A DNA stretch of 64,000 nt, from positions 1,240,001-1,304,000 of the forward strand of contig CAWDHQ010000002.1 in assembly GCA_963802215.1 (NCBI GenBank), read 5' to 3'. Position numbers and translations under genes: made by a program. Positions 52,308 through 60,576 of the stretch are shown here, piece after piece (within the stretch, counting starts at the first letter, position 1; each line of letters opens with the position of its first letter). The notes beneath the pieces are model-generated. The model was not told the DNA's origin. It saw only the letters and a program-made list of their open reading frames with translations, and did not search any database. The stretch comes from SHZI01 sp963802215 (lineage in GTDB: Bacteria > Pseudomonadota > Gammaproteobacteria > Steroidobacterales > GCA-2729495).

Positions 52308-52769
52308 TCATGTATCGCTCCGCAGGGTCGCGACGGAGGCCTCCGCGTTCGCCCGTCTCGCGGCTGAAGCGACTTCCTTGGTGACTATCGTCTTGCCGAT
52401 CGGCGCCAGTGCAATGCCGGCCAGCTTGAGATGCTGGATGCCGAAGGGGATGCCGATGATCGTGATGAAGCAGGCCGCGGCAGAAATGACATGCCCGATC
52501 GCCAGCCAGACCCCGGCAAAGATGAACCAGATGACGTTGCCAATGACACCGAGACCGCTGGTGCCGATATCTCCCTTCTGGCTCAACTCGTCTCTGCCGA
52601 TGGCCTCCCGCCCGAACGGGAAGAAGGTGAACTGGCCGATCACGAAGCACGCCTTGCCCCAGGGGATCCCGACGATGGTCACGAACGCCAGCAGGCCGGC
52701 AAGCCACCACGCGAGACCCATCAGGACGCCGCCGAGGATGAACCAGAGGAAGTTGCCGATTGCGCGCAT
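52308..52769 (-). CDS. YccF-domain membrane protein
   Basis: A 153-residue inner-membrane protein with two YccF repeats: NFLWFILGGVLMGLAWWLAGL with ITIVGIPWGKACF..., and GNVIWFIFAGVWLAIGHVISA with FITIIGIPFGIQHLKLA. The duplicated IVGIPxG motif is diagnostic. Function unknown. Confidence 0.9.
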   Translation of the reverse strand: MRAIGNFLWFILGGVLMGLAWWLAGLLAFVTIVGIPWGKACFVIGQFTFFPFGREAIGRDELSQKGDIGTSGLGVIGNVIWFIFAGVWLAIGHVISAAACFITIIGIPFGIQHLKLAGIALAPIGKTIVTKEVASAARRANAEASVATLRSDT

Positions 52770-52784
52770 TGGTGCTTACCCGCG

Positions 52785-53591
52785 TTATTGGTCACGAGCC
52801 GGGTGTGGAGTGTAACGGGTGGCGTCATCGGGATTCCGCCCCTTGAGCAGCATCACGATCGCGCAAACGACCGCCAGCGGATAGACCGCAAACTGGGCGG
52901 AAGAGGGCTCCACTCCCGTGGCGACACTCAGGAGCAGCGAACTGTCCCACAGCCCGTGAAGGGCCATGGGCAGGATCAGGGTGCCGGAAACGCGGCGGAC
53001 TACATACATGCCGCTGCCGAAGATGAACGTGAGCAGCACCTGCCATGGCATCGCCGACGCCGGCAGCCCGAAGAGCGCGTTGGGGACGTGGAGCGCCGAG
53101 AACAGCAAGGTGCTGACCAGCCAGACCCAGATCTCCGGGAAGCGGCTGCGCAGGCCGACGATCATGCTCCCCCTCGTGATCATCTCCTCGCCGAAGCCGA
53201 CTCCCAGGGCGCCCAGGGTCGACCACAGGAGCAGTTCGGTGGAGAGCTTGCCGGCCTGCAGGCCCAGGAAGTTATTGAGAATGATGCCGGCGATCACGAC
53301 GGGCAGAATCCAGAGCCACAGGGGGCCGGACCTGGACCTTTCGAAGAGGGCCAGGCGCCACCAGCCCAGCACGCTGAGGGCGACCACCAGTAAGGCGCAG
53401 CCGAACAGGGTCGGAAGGGCATACCAGAGCCTCGTCGTCTCCGCGTTCTCGCCGATCCGCTGGTAATCGACGCCATTGATCGTCCAGGTCGTGAAGAAGA
53501 TCGCGAGATAGCCCAGGTACAGCAGCAGCGCCATCCGGACGGAGGGCTGGTGCTTCGGCGAAGCCTGCCCGGTGCTCAGCGGGTCAGCCAC
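52785..53591 (-). CDS. CPBP-family intramembrane metalloprotease
   Basis: A 268-residue multi-pass protein of the CPBP/Abi family. The catalytic elements are in place: the EExxxR motif in GFGEEMITRG near residue 140, FSALHVPN near 170 with the metal His, and HGLWDSS near 215. About seven hydrophobic helices. Family members process prenylated or other membrane proteins and bacteriocin substrates. Confidence 0.9.
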   Translation of the reverse strand: MADPLSTGQASPKHQPSVRMALLLYLGYLAIFFTTWTINGVDYQRIGENAETTRLWYALPTLFGCALLVVALSVLGWWRLALFERSRSGPLWLWILPVVIAGIILNNFLGLQAGKLSTELLLWSTLGALGVGFGEEMITRGSMIVGLRSRFPEIWVWLVSTLLFSALHVPNALFGLPASAMPWQVLLTFIFGSGMYVVRRVSGTLILPMALHGLWDSSLLLSVATGVEPSSAQFAVYPLAVVCAIVMLLKGRNPDDATRYTPHPARDQ

Positions 53592-53595
53592 GACT

Positions 53596-54039
53596 TTATC
53601 GGAGGCTGGAGGGAAGGATCATGAAGTCGCTCGTCTGCTCGAGTGACTTCATGGCCTGGAGCAAGGCCTCTGGCGGGGAGACAAGCTTCCGGGTGGTCAG
53701 GTCGAGCCACCCGCCCGAGCTCGTAACCCTGCCGCAGAGTGTCCCGTCCAGCCGGGAAATCTCGTTTCGGAGGATGAAACGGCTGCCGTCTTCCGATTGA
53801 CCCGCGATGGCCAGGGTCACCGTAATCTCCTGCAGCAGGCTGACCTCCCGTCGGTACTCAACCTCATCCTTCATCACGACCGGGCCGAGGCGGAGGCGCG
53901 AGAACTCCTGCGCCGGGAAGCCATGGTCCGAGAAGTACATCACCCGGACGTCGGCAGACTTGTCGAGGAAGGCCGTGTTCCTCATGTGGGAGTTGAAGTC
54001 CATGTCGGCCCAGCCGGCGAGAAGAGTTTTCGAATACAC
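53596..54039 (-). CDS. 4HBT-type hot-dog acyl-CoA thioesterase
   Basis: A 147-residue single hot-dog protein. The N-terminal catalytic pattern GWADMDFNSHMRNTAFLDKS contains the Asp and H-M signature of 4-hydroxybenzoyl-CoA/YbgC-like thioesterases. It starts at GTG 54039 with GGAGGA eight bases upstream. Last gene of the ordinary chromosome before the integron. Substrate unknown. Confidence 0.85.
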   Translation of the reverse strand: MYSKTLLAGWADMDFNSHMRNTAFLDKSADVRVMYFSDHGFPAQEFSRLRLGPVVMKDEVEYRREVSLLQEITVTLAIAGQSEDGSRFILRNEISRLDGTLCGRVTSSGGWLDLTTRKLVSPPEALLQAMKSLEQTSDFMILPSSLR

Positions 54040-54063
54040 GAACAGTGTCCTCCGTGGGGAAGG

Positions 54064-54562
54064 TCATGCGTCAGGTGGCTTCGCGCCCGGAAACGATTCG
54101 ACATGCTGCTCACCCTGCCGCCCCAAGTATATGACGCGCTTGCCGTGCAGGAACGCATAATAGCCCTGGACTCCGGCCTGAACCGCGCGATGGGAAAACT
54201 GCCTGAACTCCTGACTGTTCCGCTGACTGTCGAAAATGGCCTCTCGCAGGGCTGGTGCATTGAACCCGGCCGCCACGGCCGGAAGGTCCTCAAAGCCCAA
54301 TGGCGAAACGACGATGCCGCCCTCGCGCGTAGAACCACATCTGCCGGGCAACATAGTCGATGCGATAGACTCGACGCCTTCGAGAAGTAAAAAAAAAAAA
54401 AAAAAAAAAATTAAAACTGCCGTAGAACCACATCTGCCGGGCAACATAGTCGATGCGATAGTACTCGACGCCTTCGGCCAGAAGCCGACCGACGATGTCA
54501 GGGAATGGCAAGGTGCCCGAGAGGGTGGCGCGAGCCATCCTGTGGACGGTATCTGCGTTCAT
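54064..54562 (-). pseudogene. DUF1398-like gene split by a direct duplication and poly-A tract
   Basis: The 5' part (MNADTVHRMARATL...GVEYYRIDYVARQMWFY) and the 3' part (REGGIVVSPLGFEDLPAVAAGF...YAFLHGKRVIYLGRQGEQHV) together resemble a DUF1398 phage-envelope-like protein. Between them a 55-base direct repeat (54328-54382 and 54421-54476, differing by one base) surrounds a run of 22 A at 54389-54410. The frame is lost at the junction. It is the leftmost cassette of the integron; no attC is visible on its left side. Confidence 0.6.
54328..54476. repeat. Direct repeat of about 55 bases flanking a 22-A tract
   Basis: Copy 1 at 54328-54382 and copy 2 at 54421-54476 both begin CGTAGAACCACATCTGCCGG; copy 1 lacks one T. 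The interior is 54389-54410 (22 A) followed by TTAAAACTG. The arrangement resembles a target-site duplication around a retrotransposed poly-A tail, or a local duplication or assembly artefact. Confidence 0.8.
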
Positions 54563-54599
54563 TGATGAGCCTGAAAGGATGTGAGGTGGTGACGCTGAC

Positions 54600-54701
54600 G
54601 CCTAACGGTTGAGCTCACCGGCGCCAGTGGCTGGCGCGCGGGTTGCTCCTGCAAGCCGCGTGACAGAGCCGCAAGGCGACCGGTGGAGCGATTGATTAGC
54701 G
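54600..54701 (-). repeat. attC-like site between the DUF1398 remnant and the first ParE-type cassette
   Basis: An imperfect palindrome of about 100 bases: GCCTAACGGTTGAGCTCACC at one end and CCGGTGGAGCGATTGATTAG at the other, with complementary inner arms. GCCTAAC matches the attC RYYYAAC consensus. It is closely similar to the site at 55961-56064. Confidence 0.7.
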
Positions 54702-54998
54702 GTCTTGAACCCGTGACGCCCAGAAATCGGGACGGCGGGACTGGTGTGCGACGGCGAAGATGACGATGCCGGAGGCCTCATCGCGGTAGACGATGGAAAA
54801 GGGAAAGCCCTGGGGCAACACCCGCCGGGTGTTGCCCACAGTCGGAGACCCGGCATGCGGGAAGGCCAGCGCGCGGGCAGCTGCTTCTTCGACGGCGGCG
54901 GTGAAGCGAGCACCAAGCCCAGGTTGCTCCTGGTTGTAGTAGACGATCTCGGCAAGGAACTCACGGCGCGCTGCCGGTACGAACCGGGCTGATCTCAC
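54696..54998 (-). CDS. RelE/ParE-family toxin (module 1)
   Basis: A 100-residue toxin of the RelE/ParE superfamily: ARREFLAEIVYYNQEQPGLG at the N-terminus, PTVGNTRRVLPQGFPFSIVYR in the middle and VIFAVAHQSRRPDFW at the C-terminus, the usual layout. Whether it attacks gyrase (ParE) or ribosome-bound mRNA (RelE) cannot be told. It overlaps its antitoxin gene by four bases and lies in an integron cassette. Confidence 0.88.
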   Translation of the reverse strand: MRSARFVPAARREFLAEIVYYNQEQPGLGARFTAAVEEAAARALAFPHAGSPTVGNTRRVLPQGFPFSIVYRDEASGIVIFAVAHQSRRPDFWASRVQDR

Positions 54999-55225
54999 CG
55001 AGACAAGCGCCGGGCTTCGGCGAATACGTCCTCGGCGGCATAGGTCTGGGTTTCGCCGCGATCGTAGGCGGCAACCCGGGCCTCGATCTCCCGATCCCAG
55101 AGTGCCTCGATATCGGATAGCGGGGCGACCTGCAGCGACGCGAGAAGCGATTCAGCCAGTTTGGCCCGTTCCTCGGCGGCGAGGGCGTGAGCCATTTTCT
55201 CGAGGTCTTTCAGGGACGTGGCCAC
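54995..55225 (-). CDS. Addiction-module antitoxin (TIGR02574-like, module 1)
   Basis: A 76-residue antitoxin. It has the helical N-terminus (KDLEKMAHALAAEERAKLAESLLASL) and C-terminal ALWDREIEARVAAYDRGE, typical of the addiction-module component that precedes ParE-type toxins. It neutralises the adjacent toxin and probably autoregulates. Translation is coupled to the toxin by a four-base overlap. Confidence 0.87.
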   Translation of the reverse strand: MATSLKDLEKMAHALAAEERAKLAESLLASLQVAPLSDIEALWDREIEARVAAYDRGETQTYAAEDVFAEARRLSR

Positions 55226-55283
55226 GTTATGTCTCCCTCATCGATGCGCAGATCTTACGCCGGGATCGGTTGCCTGTCGCGGA

Positions 55284-55358
55284 CAGCTAACGTTGGAGCT
55301 GAGCGGCCGCACGCCGCGGATTCGCCTTTGACGCCTTATCTGTCACGGTCCGCTTCAG
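55284..55358 (-). repeat. attC-like site between the two ParE-type cassettes (degenerate)
   Basis: AGCTAACGTTGGAGCTGAGC on one side pairs with GGTCCGCTTCAGTAATTTG on the other. The outer core on the right side is degenerate. It lies exactly where a cassette boundary is expected. Confidence 0.5.
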
Positions 55359-55373
55359 TAATTTGATATGTGA

Positions 55374-55667
55374 CTAAGTGCGGCTACGCCAGAACCCCGG
55401 TCGTCGACGCCGATGACCCGCCGCTATGATGACAATCTCGTCGGCGCGGACTCGATAATAAAGCCGATAGGGGAATCGGAGAATGCTTCGGACCCGAATA
55501 TCACCACGCTCGATGCGTGATGCCCTCGGCCGCTCGGCGATACGCTCTCTAGCGCGACGAACCTCCTGAAGCAGAGCCAGCCCAAGGCCCAGCCGCAGCG
55601 CTTCGTAGAACCTGGCAGCAGCCTGCAACTCCTCCTCGGCTTCCGGGAGAAGTCGAATCTGCGTCAT
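55374..55667 (-). CDS. RelE/ParE-family toxin (module 2)
   Basis: A 97-residue toxin with LLPEAEEELQAAARFYEAL, IRVRSILRFPYRLYYRVR and VIIAAGHRRRRPGFW, the RelE/ParE superfamily pattern. It has only low similarity to module 1. It overlaps its antitoxin gene by four bases. Target unknown. Confidence 0.87.
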   Translation of the reverse strand: MTQIRLLPEAEEELQAAARFYEALRLGLGLALLQEVRRARERIAERPRASRIERGDIRVRSILRFPYRLYYRVRADEIVIIAAGHRRRRPGFWRSRT

Positions 55668-55894
55668 CTAAGGTGGCGCTCGATCTCGGCAATGGCTTCG
55701 TCGGCATCACGGGCCTCGGTCAAGCCCTTGTCGTAGTCCCCAAGACGGCGTTCAGCTTCGTCCAGCCAGAGTTCATCGACATTCTCGTCTGACCCCGGCT
55801 CCAGGCTCTCCAGAAGCCGAAGTGCCAACCGGGCCCGTTCCCGGTCAGGTAACCGAGATATCTGATCTTCAAGGGTCGATTGGTCCGATTTCAT
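55664..55894 (-). CDS. Addiction-module antitoxin (module 2)
   Basis: A 76-residue partner of the second ParE-type toxin: DRERARLALRLLESLE and DELWLDEAERRLGDYDKG match the TIGR02574-type antitoxin layout of module 1. A short spacer without genes separates it from the attC-like site to the right. Confidence 0.85.
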   Translation of the reverse strand: MKSDQSTLEDQISRLPDRERARLALRLLESLEPGSDENVDELWLDEAERRLGDYDKGLTEARDADEAIAEIERHLR

Positions 55895-55960
55895 GTCAGC
55901 ACCTTAGATCGGTCCATGGAGGGGGTCAACGCCAGAATCCACTCTTTCGCTCGGCTTTGT

Positions 55961-56064
55961 CACATAACTTCTGAGCTCACCGGCGCATAGCGTCTGGCAG
56001 GCGGGTTGCGAATGCAAGTCGCGTGACAGATGCGTCATGCGACCGGTGGAGCGACTTGTTAAGT
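55961..56064 (-). repeat. attC-like site right of the second ParE-type cassette
   Basis: About 104 bases, closely matching the site at 54600: TCTGAGCTCACCGGCG on the left and GCGACCGGTGGAGCGACTTG on the right with a GTTAAG core. The two sites share most of their length, so these cassettes belong to the same integron family. Confidence 0.7.
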
Positions 56065-56092
56065 CGCGCACGGTGGATTGGGCCTCGGGGTA

Positions 56093-56601
56093 CTACGGAG
56101 GCGCATTCGGCATTTGCCGGAAGAACCACTCGTCGCAAGTGTCCTTGTAACTCTCTGCTCCAGCGCCCCAATCCTGCGTCAGGTTCACGAAACAGAAGCC
56201 GAGCACTCCATGAACGGATCGATCAACGAGCCGCGCTAAGTTCTGGCGCTTCAGGCACGTGCTGGGACCGCGTCATCAAACCGAGCATCACGATGTCATC
56301 GCCGATCGTGAACGGTTTAGCTGACCAACGACGCAACCCCAGACCAGCTCGGTGTCCCGGCGCCGCACCAACTCCAGATGGAGGATCGGCTGTCCCTTGT
56401 TCGCAGCCCACAGCCGAAAACGCTCGGCCGATTTGATCACGCGGATAGCAACCAGCTTACCGTTCAGGCAAGCAAGTTGCGTGCATGTTCTCTGAGTGTG
56501 GACGGCCCATTCGGGAGTTTCGACGAGAAGGGACACCCATGGGTTGGTCAGTGCGCAATTCCAACGGCGACGGAAAGCATCAAGGCAACAGCGGAGCGCA
56601 T
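56093..56601 (-). pseudogene. Degenerate cassette gene, probably once encoding a secreted protein
   Basis: The minus strand opens with a signal-like MRSAVALMLSVAVGIA but meets a stop after 17 codons. Downstream pieces in other frames are protein-like: TNPWVSLLVETPEWAV, GLGFCFVNLTQDW-type text, and a C-terminus DTCDEWFFRQMPNAPP followed by TAG at 56095-56093. At least three frame changes are needed to join them. No family recognised. Confidence 0.45.
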
Positions 56602-56665
56602 GCGTTTGTAGAAGACGTAACGATTGAAGGGCCGAGCGGCGGGTCGCCACTGGTTGAGCCGAGGC

Positions 56666-57710
56666 TCAGGCGGATTTCAGGGACTTGAACATCGACTCCA
56701 TGTGGGCGTTGTCGGTCATCCGGCGCGGCCGGTTCGTGCTCTGGCCCAGTCCGGCGCGGCGCAGGCTGGCGGTGTACTCGCCGGCCAGGTACTCAACGCC
56801 GCGGTCACTGTGGAACAGGGTTCCCGGCCCCGGGCGGCGAGTCTGCAGGGCCTGACGGAGGGCGCGCCGGGTCAAGGCCGCCGTCTTCTCCGGGCCCAAG
56901 CTCCAGCCCAACAGCCGTCGCGAGTAGCGGTCCATGACCGTCGCCAGGTAGCGCCACTCGGAGCGCACCTTGAGATACGTGACGTCGCCGACCCAGACCG
57001 ATCGGGTCGCTCGATGGTGGTGTCGAAGTCTGTTGCCGCGCGGCATTGTAGCACCCGTGATCCGGATCGGCGAGACAGTCGGGCCGAGCAGGCCCGGACG
57101 CCGTTCTCCCGCATCAAACGCTCGATCCGGCGGCGACCCACGCGCTCGCCGGCCTGAGTCAGCTCGGCGTGGATCCGGGGGCTGCCGTAGGTCTCCCGGC
57201 TGGCCTGGTGGGCCGCCTGGATCTTCGCCACCAGTCGCTGATCCTCGGTGGCGCGCTCACTCGGTGGCCGGTCGCGCCAGGCGTAGAAGCCGCTCGGGCT
57301 GACGCCAAGAGCTGGCACATCGTTCTCACCGGAAGAGCGCCTGGCAGTGCTCGATGAAGGCGAAGACGTCGCGTTTTGTTCGGAAGTGAACTCGATGGCT
57401 TTTTTTAAAATCGGTGCTGAGCTTCAGGCGCCGGAATCTCGCGTCATGGCCCGCAGCGCCTTGAGCTCCGCCGCTGTGTCCTTGTCGATAGAAATGCCCT
57501 TGGTCACGATCAGGCCCTCGCGCGCTTGCTTGCGCCAACGAGACAACATGAAGGGATGGATGTAAAGAGAATCGGCACATTTGCCGGCCCCCGGGCAGCT
57601 GGCTGAAACGAACGGCGGTCGCTTTGAATCGGTCGCTGTACTTGTACGTCGTTCTCGGGCCTGGTCTTGGCATCTTGGAGCACTCCTGAAGGGTTAGTTC
57701 AGGGTGTCCA
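56666..57710 (-). mobile_element. IS3-family insertion sequence, frameshifted and 3'-truncated
   Basis: The orfA-like 5' part (57673 down to about 57330) begins MPRPGPRTTYKYSDRFKATAVRF and is frameshifted. The orfB part (57318 to 56666) has GVSPSGFYAWRDRPPS, the catalytic-core WVGDVTYLKV, the second DDE region HSDRGVEYLAGEY, and DNAHMESMFKSLK, where it ends; the normal last 50 or so residues are absent. The right terminus (TGGACACCC on the minus strand, 57710) abuts the GNAT gene end. No matching inverted repeat is visible on the left, so that end is probably lost. Confidence 0.8.
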
Positions 57711-57711
57711 C

Positions 57712-58197
57712 TTAACCGAAGGAACTATCCGGTCGGCTGCACCGGTTGTAGCTGCCAGGCGCAGTCGCATGACTTCGAAGCCCGTCTGCTCTGGACCTTA
57801 GGTGCATTGTCTCGAAGCCCAACCTTGCGTAGAACGCTCTGCCTACCAGATTGCTCTCGAACACCTCGACCTCAAGGTCTCCGCGCAAGGCTTGTGCTCG
57901 ATCCGTGAGCGTGCGCCCGATCCCGGAGCGATGGAATGCGGGATGGACGAAGATGGCACCAACCTCGTTACCAGAAGCGAAAAACGGACAACGGACCACA
58001 GCTAGCCAAACCCATGTCTCTGCCTTCGGTAGGTACACGTTGGGAATATTGTGGCGTTCCAGTTCGAGGAACTCCTCGCTGAGGAACGGGTGAGCCAAGG
58101 TCGAAGCTTGTGCCCACACTCTTAGCACGTCCTCACAGTCAGTAGGTTGGTTGACCTGAGACCCAATCTTAAGGCCAATCGAACCGTGAGTTCCCAT
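57712..58197 (-). CDS. GNAT acetyltransferase with N-terminus rewritten by an IS element
   Basis: A 161-residue open frame. Residues from about 17 on are GNAT-like (PTDCEDVLRVWAQAS, LAVVRCPFFASGNEVGAIFVHPAFHRSGIGRTLTDRA, FYARLGFE), with the acetyl-CoA motif FHRSGIGRTLTDRA. The first 15 or so residues (MGTHGSIGLKIGSQVN) are encoded inside the inverted-repeat end of the IS at 58152-59314, so the original start has been cut off and replaced. The C-terminus (SRPDSSFG) abuts the other IS and may also be shortened. Confidence 0.75.
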   Translation of the reverse strand: MGTHGSIGLKIGSQVNQPTDCEDVLRVWAQASTLAHPFLSEEFLELERHNIPNVYLPKAETWVWLAVVRCPFFASGNEVGAIFVHPAFHRSGIGRTLTDRAQALRGDLEVEVFESNLVGRAFYARLGFETMHLRSRADGLRSHATAPGSYNRCSRPDSSFG

Positions 58198-58225
58198 GGT
58201 AATTTCGACCGAGGAGAACTCACTG

Positions 58226-58489
58226 ATGAAGAAGCGGTTTACCGAAGAGCAGATCGTCCGCATCCTGCGTGAAGCCGAGATCCCGGGGGTCCAGATCCGG
58301 GAGGTGTGCCGCAAGCACAACGTCACGGAACAGCCCTTCTTCCGCTGGCGGAACAAGTACGGCGGCCTGGAAGTGGCGGACACCCGACGGCTCAAGACCA
58401 TCGAGTCGGAGAACGCCCGGCTGAAGAAGCTGGTGGCCGAGCAGGCCCTGGTGATCGACACCCTCAAGGAGTTCGCGCGGGGAAAATGA
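58226..58489 (+). CDS. IS3-family transposase OrfA
   Basis: An 87-residue HTH protein: MKKRFTEEQIVRILREAEIPG with the Tnp_8/HTH pattern VREVCRKHNVTEQPFFRWRNKYGG, followed by a leucine-zipper-like KTIESENARLKKLVAEQALVIDTLKE. It directs recognition of the IS ends. ATG 58226 is preferred to an upstream GTG. Confidence 0.88.
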   Translation: MKKRFTEEQIVRILREAEIPGVQIREVCRKHNVTEQPFFRWRNKYGGLEVADTRRLKTIESENARLKKLVAEQALVIDTLKEFARGK

Positions 58490-59287
58490 GGTCCCCGATC
58501 GGTCGGCGGCGCGTACTGCGCCGGGCGATGGATCGGGGCGACTCGGCAGTCTCGCGTGCCGGTTGCCGGCGGCAGCCGGAGTGTGACCTGCTACGGCCGC
58601 GGCGCCGGTGAAGGAGAACCTTGGTGGCACAGCTTCTGACGCCGCGTCCCGCGCTTCGGTCGCGAATGGCCTTCTGGCTGACCTGGAGTCAGAAGCGGGT
58701 GCCGGTTGTGGTCCCAGCAGGGCCTGCAGCTGCCGCGGCGGCGGGGTCGGAAGCGCCGCCTGGGCACCGACGTGCGGGTGCCCGGTGCGCCGGTCCCAAA
58801 CAGCGTCTGGACCTACGACTTCGTGCACGACCGCCTGGCCGACAAGACCGCCTTGAAGCTGCTCTGCGTGCTCGACGAGCACACACGGGAGTGCCTGGCC
58901 ATCGAGGTAGCCCGCTCGATGAGCTCGATCACCGTGATCAACACGCTGGCCCGGCTGATGCGACTGCACGGCAAGCCGGCCCACATCCGCCGACCAAGGC
59001 GCGGAGTTCACCGCCGGCGTCGTGATGCGCTGGCTGCGGATCAGAACGTTGGTCCGGTTTTCATCGCGCCGGGCAAGCCCTGGCAGAACGGCTTCGTAGT
59101 GTTCAACGGCAGCCGCGAGAGTGTCGACCCGAGAGTGAATCCGGGATCTGCGCGAGGCGCGGATCCTGATCGAACGTTGGCGCCACTTCTACAACCACCA
59201 ACGACCCCACACCGCGTCCACTTACCGGCCCGTCGGCGGTTCGCGGCGTCTGAACGGGACCACTCTTGCCAGAAACCTGACGGCTGA
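58490..59287 (+). pseudogene. IS3-family transposase OrfB, frameshifted
   Basis: A DDE-type integrase core in several frames: SVWTYDFVHDRLADKTALKLLC with the first Asp (about 58800), then AKPAHIR followed out of frame by a SDQGAEFTAG-like stretch (second Asp, near 58990), and FIAPGKPWQNG with the catalytic-Glu region. At least three single-base frame losses break it, so it should be inactive unless they are sequence errors. Confidence 0.75.
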
Positions 59288-59338
59288 ACGGCTACAAAAA
59301 GGGGTCTCAGGTCAAAGGCTAAGTACAGGAAGCAATGC

Positions 59339-59539
59339 CTAGCCAAACGACGCTGAGTAAGACCCTCCCAGTAGCACGGAAACCGCAGTGGGCAGCTCGA
59401 CCAAGAAAGACGTTGCGCCGATGCCAATGGCCAGATAGTTAAGGCGCATGAACCACGTCACCGCATCGGGCCTCACGTCGATGCTGGTGGCACGAAAGGC
59501 ATCATCCAAAGATCTCACCGGCTCAGGGTCTTGTTCCAT
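59339..59539 (-). CDS. Small membrane protein in an integron cassette
   Basis: A 66-residue frame with a hydrophilic head and one hydrophobic segment (LNYLAIGIGATSFLVELPTAVSVLLGG). No family recognised. It lies between an IS end and an attC-like site, and the start (ATG 59539) is six bases before the site, as for cassette genes. Possibly truncated by the IS. Confidence 0.5.
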   Translation of the reverse strand: MEQDPEPVRSLDDAFRATSIDVRPDAVTWFMRLNYLAIGIGATSFLVELPTAVSVLLGGSYSASFG

Positions 59540-59545
59540 CGTGAC

Positions 59546-59637
59546 CTCTAACGCCGCAAATCAGCGACGCGCCGATGCGCGTAACCCAGAACACATTTAT
59601 GCGTGATGCGCGCTCGCTGCATTTGCTTGTTATGCGC
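59546..59637 (-). repeat. attC-like site right of the small cassette gene
   Basis: CTCTAACGCCGCAAATCAGC on the left pairs with GCTGCATTTGCTTGTTATGC on the right; the arms GCAAATCAGCG/CGCTGCATTTGC are complementary. The right core overlaps the LysE stop codon, as is usual for cassettes. Confidence 0.7.
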
Positions 59638-60265
59638 TGGCACGGCGTTCGAAAACCAGGCGAAGTGCCAGCGCTGCAAATGTGAAGGCCAACAGGCGGC
59701 GAAAATGACGGGAGAAGGTTCGACGCCTTAGGAGAGCGCGAGCTGCCGAGGCTGCCGTGAGAATGACGAGGCTATGAGCGATTGCGGCACTCACGATCTG
59801 AATCACACCCAAAAACGCGATTTGGCTGAGGATACTGCCGGCCGAAGGCACGACAAACTGGGGCAGCAAAGCTCCGTAGGTAACGACAATCTTCGGGTTT
59901 AGTAGACAGGTCAACAGGCCGCGGCGGTAAAGCGCGACAAACGATTCCTGAGGGAGGGCCGAAATCAGGTTCGAGGAGCCGTGATTGACCACCAAATTCC
60001 ATGCGAGATAGAGAAGGTAGACAGCGCCCACCCAGCGAACAAGGTCGTAAGCGACGGGAACCGCTATGAAGAGCCCCGAAAGACCTGCCGCCGTGGCCAG
60101 TATGTACAAGAACATCCCCGAACACACCCCGGCGAGCGACGCGAAACCCGCCGCGCGACCTTGGCATATTGACCGCGATACGAGGTAGAACAGATTTGGG
60201 CCTGGCGAAAGCGCCATCAGGAAGGCCACTGTCGCGAAAGAAGATGCTGCCGTTAGCGTGGGCAT
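59630..60265 (-). CDS. LysE/RhtB-family amino-acid/metabolite exporter
   Basis: A 211-residue inner-membrane protein with the LysE layout: SFATVAFLMALSPGPNLFYLVSRS (the conserved SPGPN motif near residue 20), GMFLYILATAAGL, YLLYLAWNLVV and a C-terminal hydrophobic region. Six helices are expected. Likely exports an amino acid or related metabolite. It sits in an integron cassette; the start is ATG 60265. Confidence 0.9.
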   Translation of the reverse strand: MPTLTAASSFATVAFLMALSPGPNLFYLVSRSICQGRAAGFASLAGVCSGMFLYILATAAGLSGLFIAVPVAYDLVRWVGAVYLLYLAWNLVVNHGSSNLISALPQESFVALYRRGLLTCLLNPKIVVTYGALLPQFVVPSAGSILSQIAFLGVIQIVSAAIAHSLVILTAASAARALLRRRTFSRHFRRLLAFTFAALALRLVFERRASA

Positions 60266-60576
60266 GACGTTGTTGGCGCATAACGGCTACACTGACCGGC
60301 GCGTGCCCTTCGCCGCGCGACCGGTCGAGCGTCCAGGCACAGGCCGATCGAATGACGATCAGCATAGGTGTCCAGGAGACTCCGAATCATTCTCTGATAC
60401 GGCACCTTTGAGCGTGCGGCATGCGCCTTGAAGAAGTCGACGCTCTTCTTGCTGAGGGAGATGGTCACCTTGACCCCATCTTCCTTCAGAACCAGCTGGT
60501 CTGGGGGCGGGAGAAAGTCATCAATGACCTCCAGCCGGCCGAGCGGCTCATCTGTGTACTTTTGAGTGTGCTTCAT
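60253..60576 (-). CDS. BrnA-like antitoxin (module 2) whose frame runs through the attC site
   Basis: A 107-residue frame. The first 60 or so residues are a BrnA/CopG-type antitoxin: KHTQKYTDEPLGRLEVIDDF and KVTISLSKKSVDFFKAHA with a ribbon-helix-helix pattern. The following 40 residues (RSLLDTYADRHSIG...RRRARAGQCSRYAP) are encoded by the attC-like site and the beginning of the next cassette. The natural stop seems to be lost. Start ATG 60576 overlaps the toxin gene. Confidence 0.75.
   Translation of the reverse strand: MKHTQKYTDEPLGRLEVIDDFLPPPDQLVLKEDGVKVTISLSKKSVDFFKAHAARSKVPYQRMIRSLLDTYADRHSIGLCLDARPVARRRARAGQCSRYAPTTSCPR
60277..60335 (-). repeat. attC-like site, partly overlapped by the antitoxin reading frame
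   Basis: GCGCATAACGGCTACACTGA and the arms GACCGGCGCG/CGCGACCGGTC around 60294-60327 form a palindrome between the LysE and BrnTA cassettes. The right outer core is not recognisable, so it may be degraded. Confidence 0.5.

Larger units (their letters stand above)
58152..59314 (+). mobile_element. IS3-family insertion sequence with inverted ends TGACCTGAGACC
   Basis: Terminal inverted repeats TTGACCTGAGACCC (58151) and the complement of TTTGACCTGAGACCCC (ending 59315) bound about 1.16 kb. Inside are an intact orfA (58226-58489) and a frameshifted orfB. It lies between two cassette genes and has replaced the start of the GNAT gene. No clear target duplication is seen. Confidence 0.8.
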
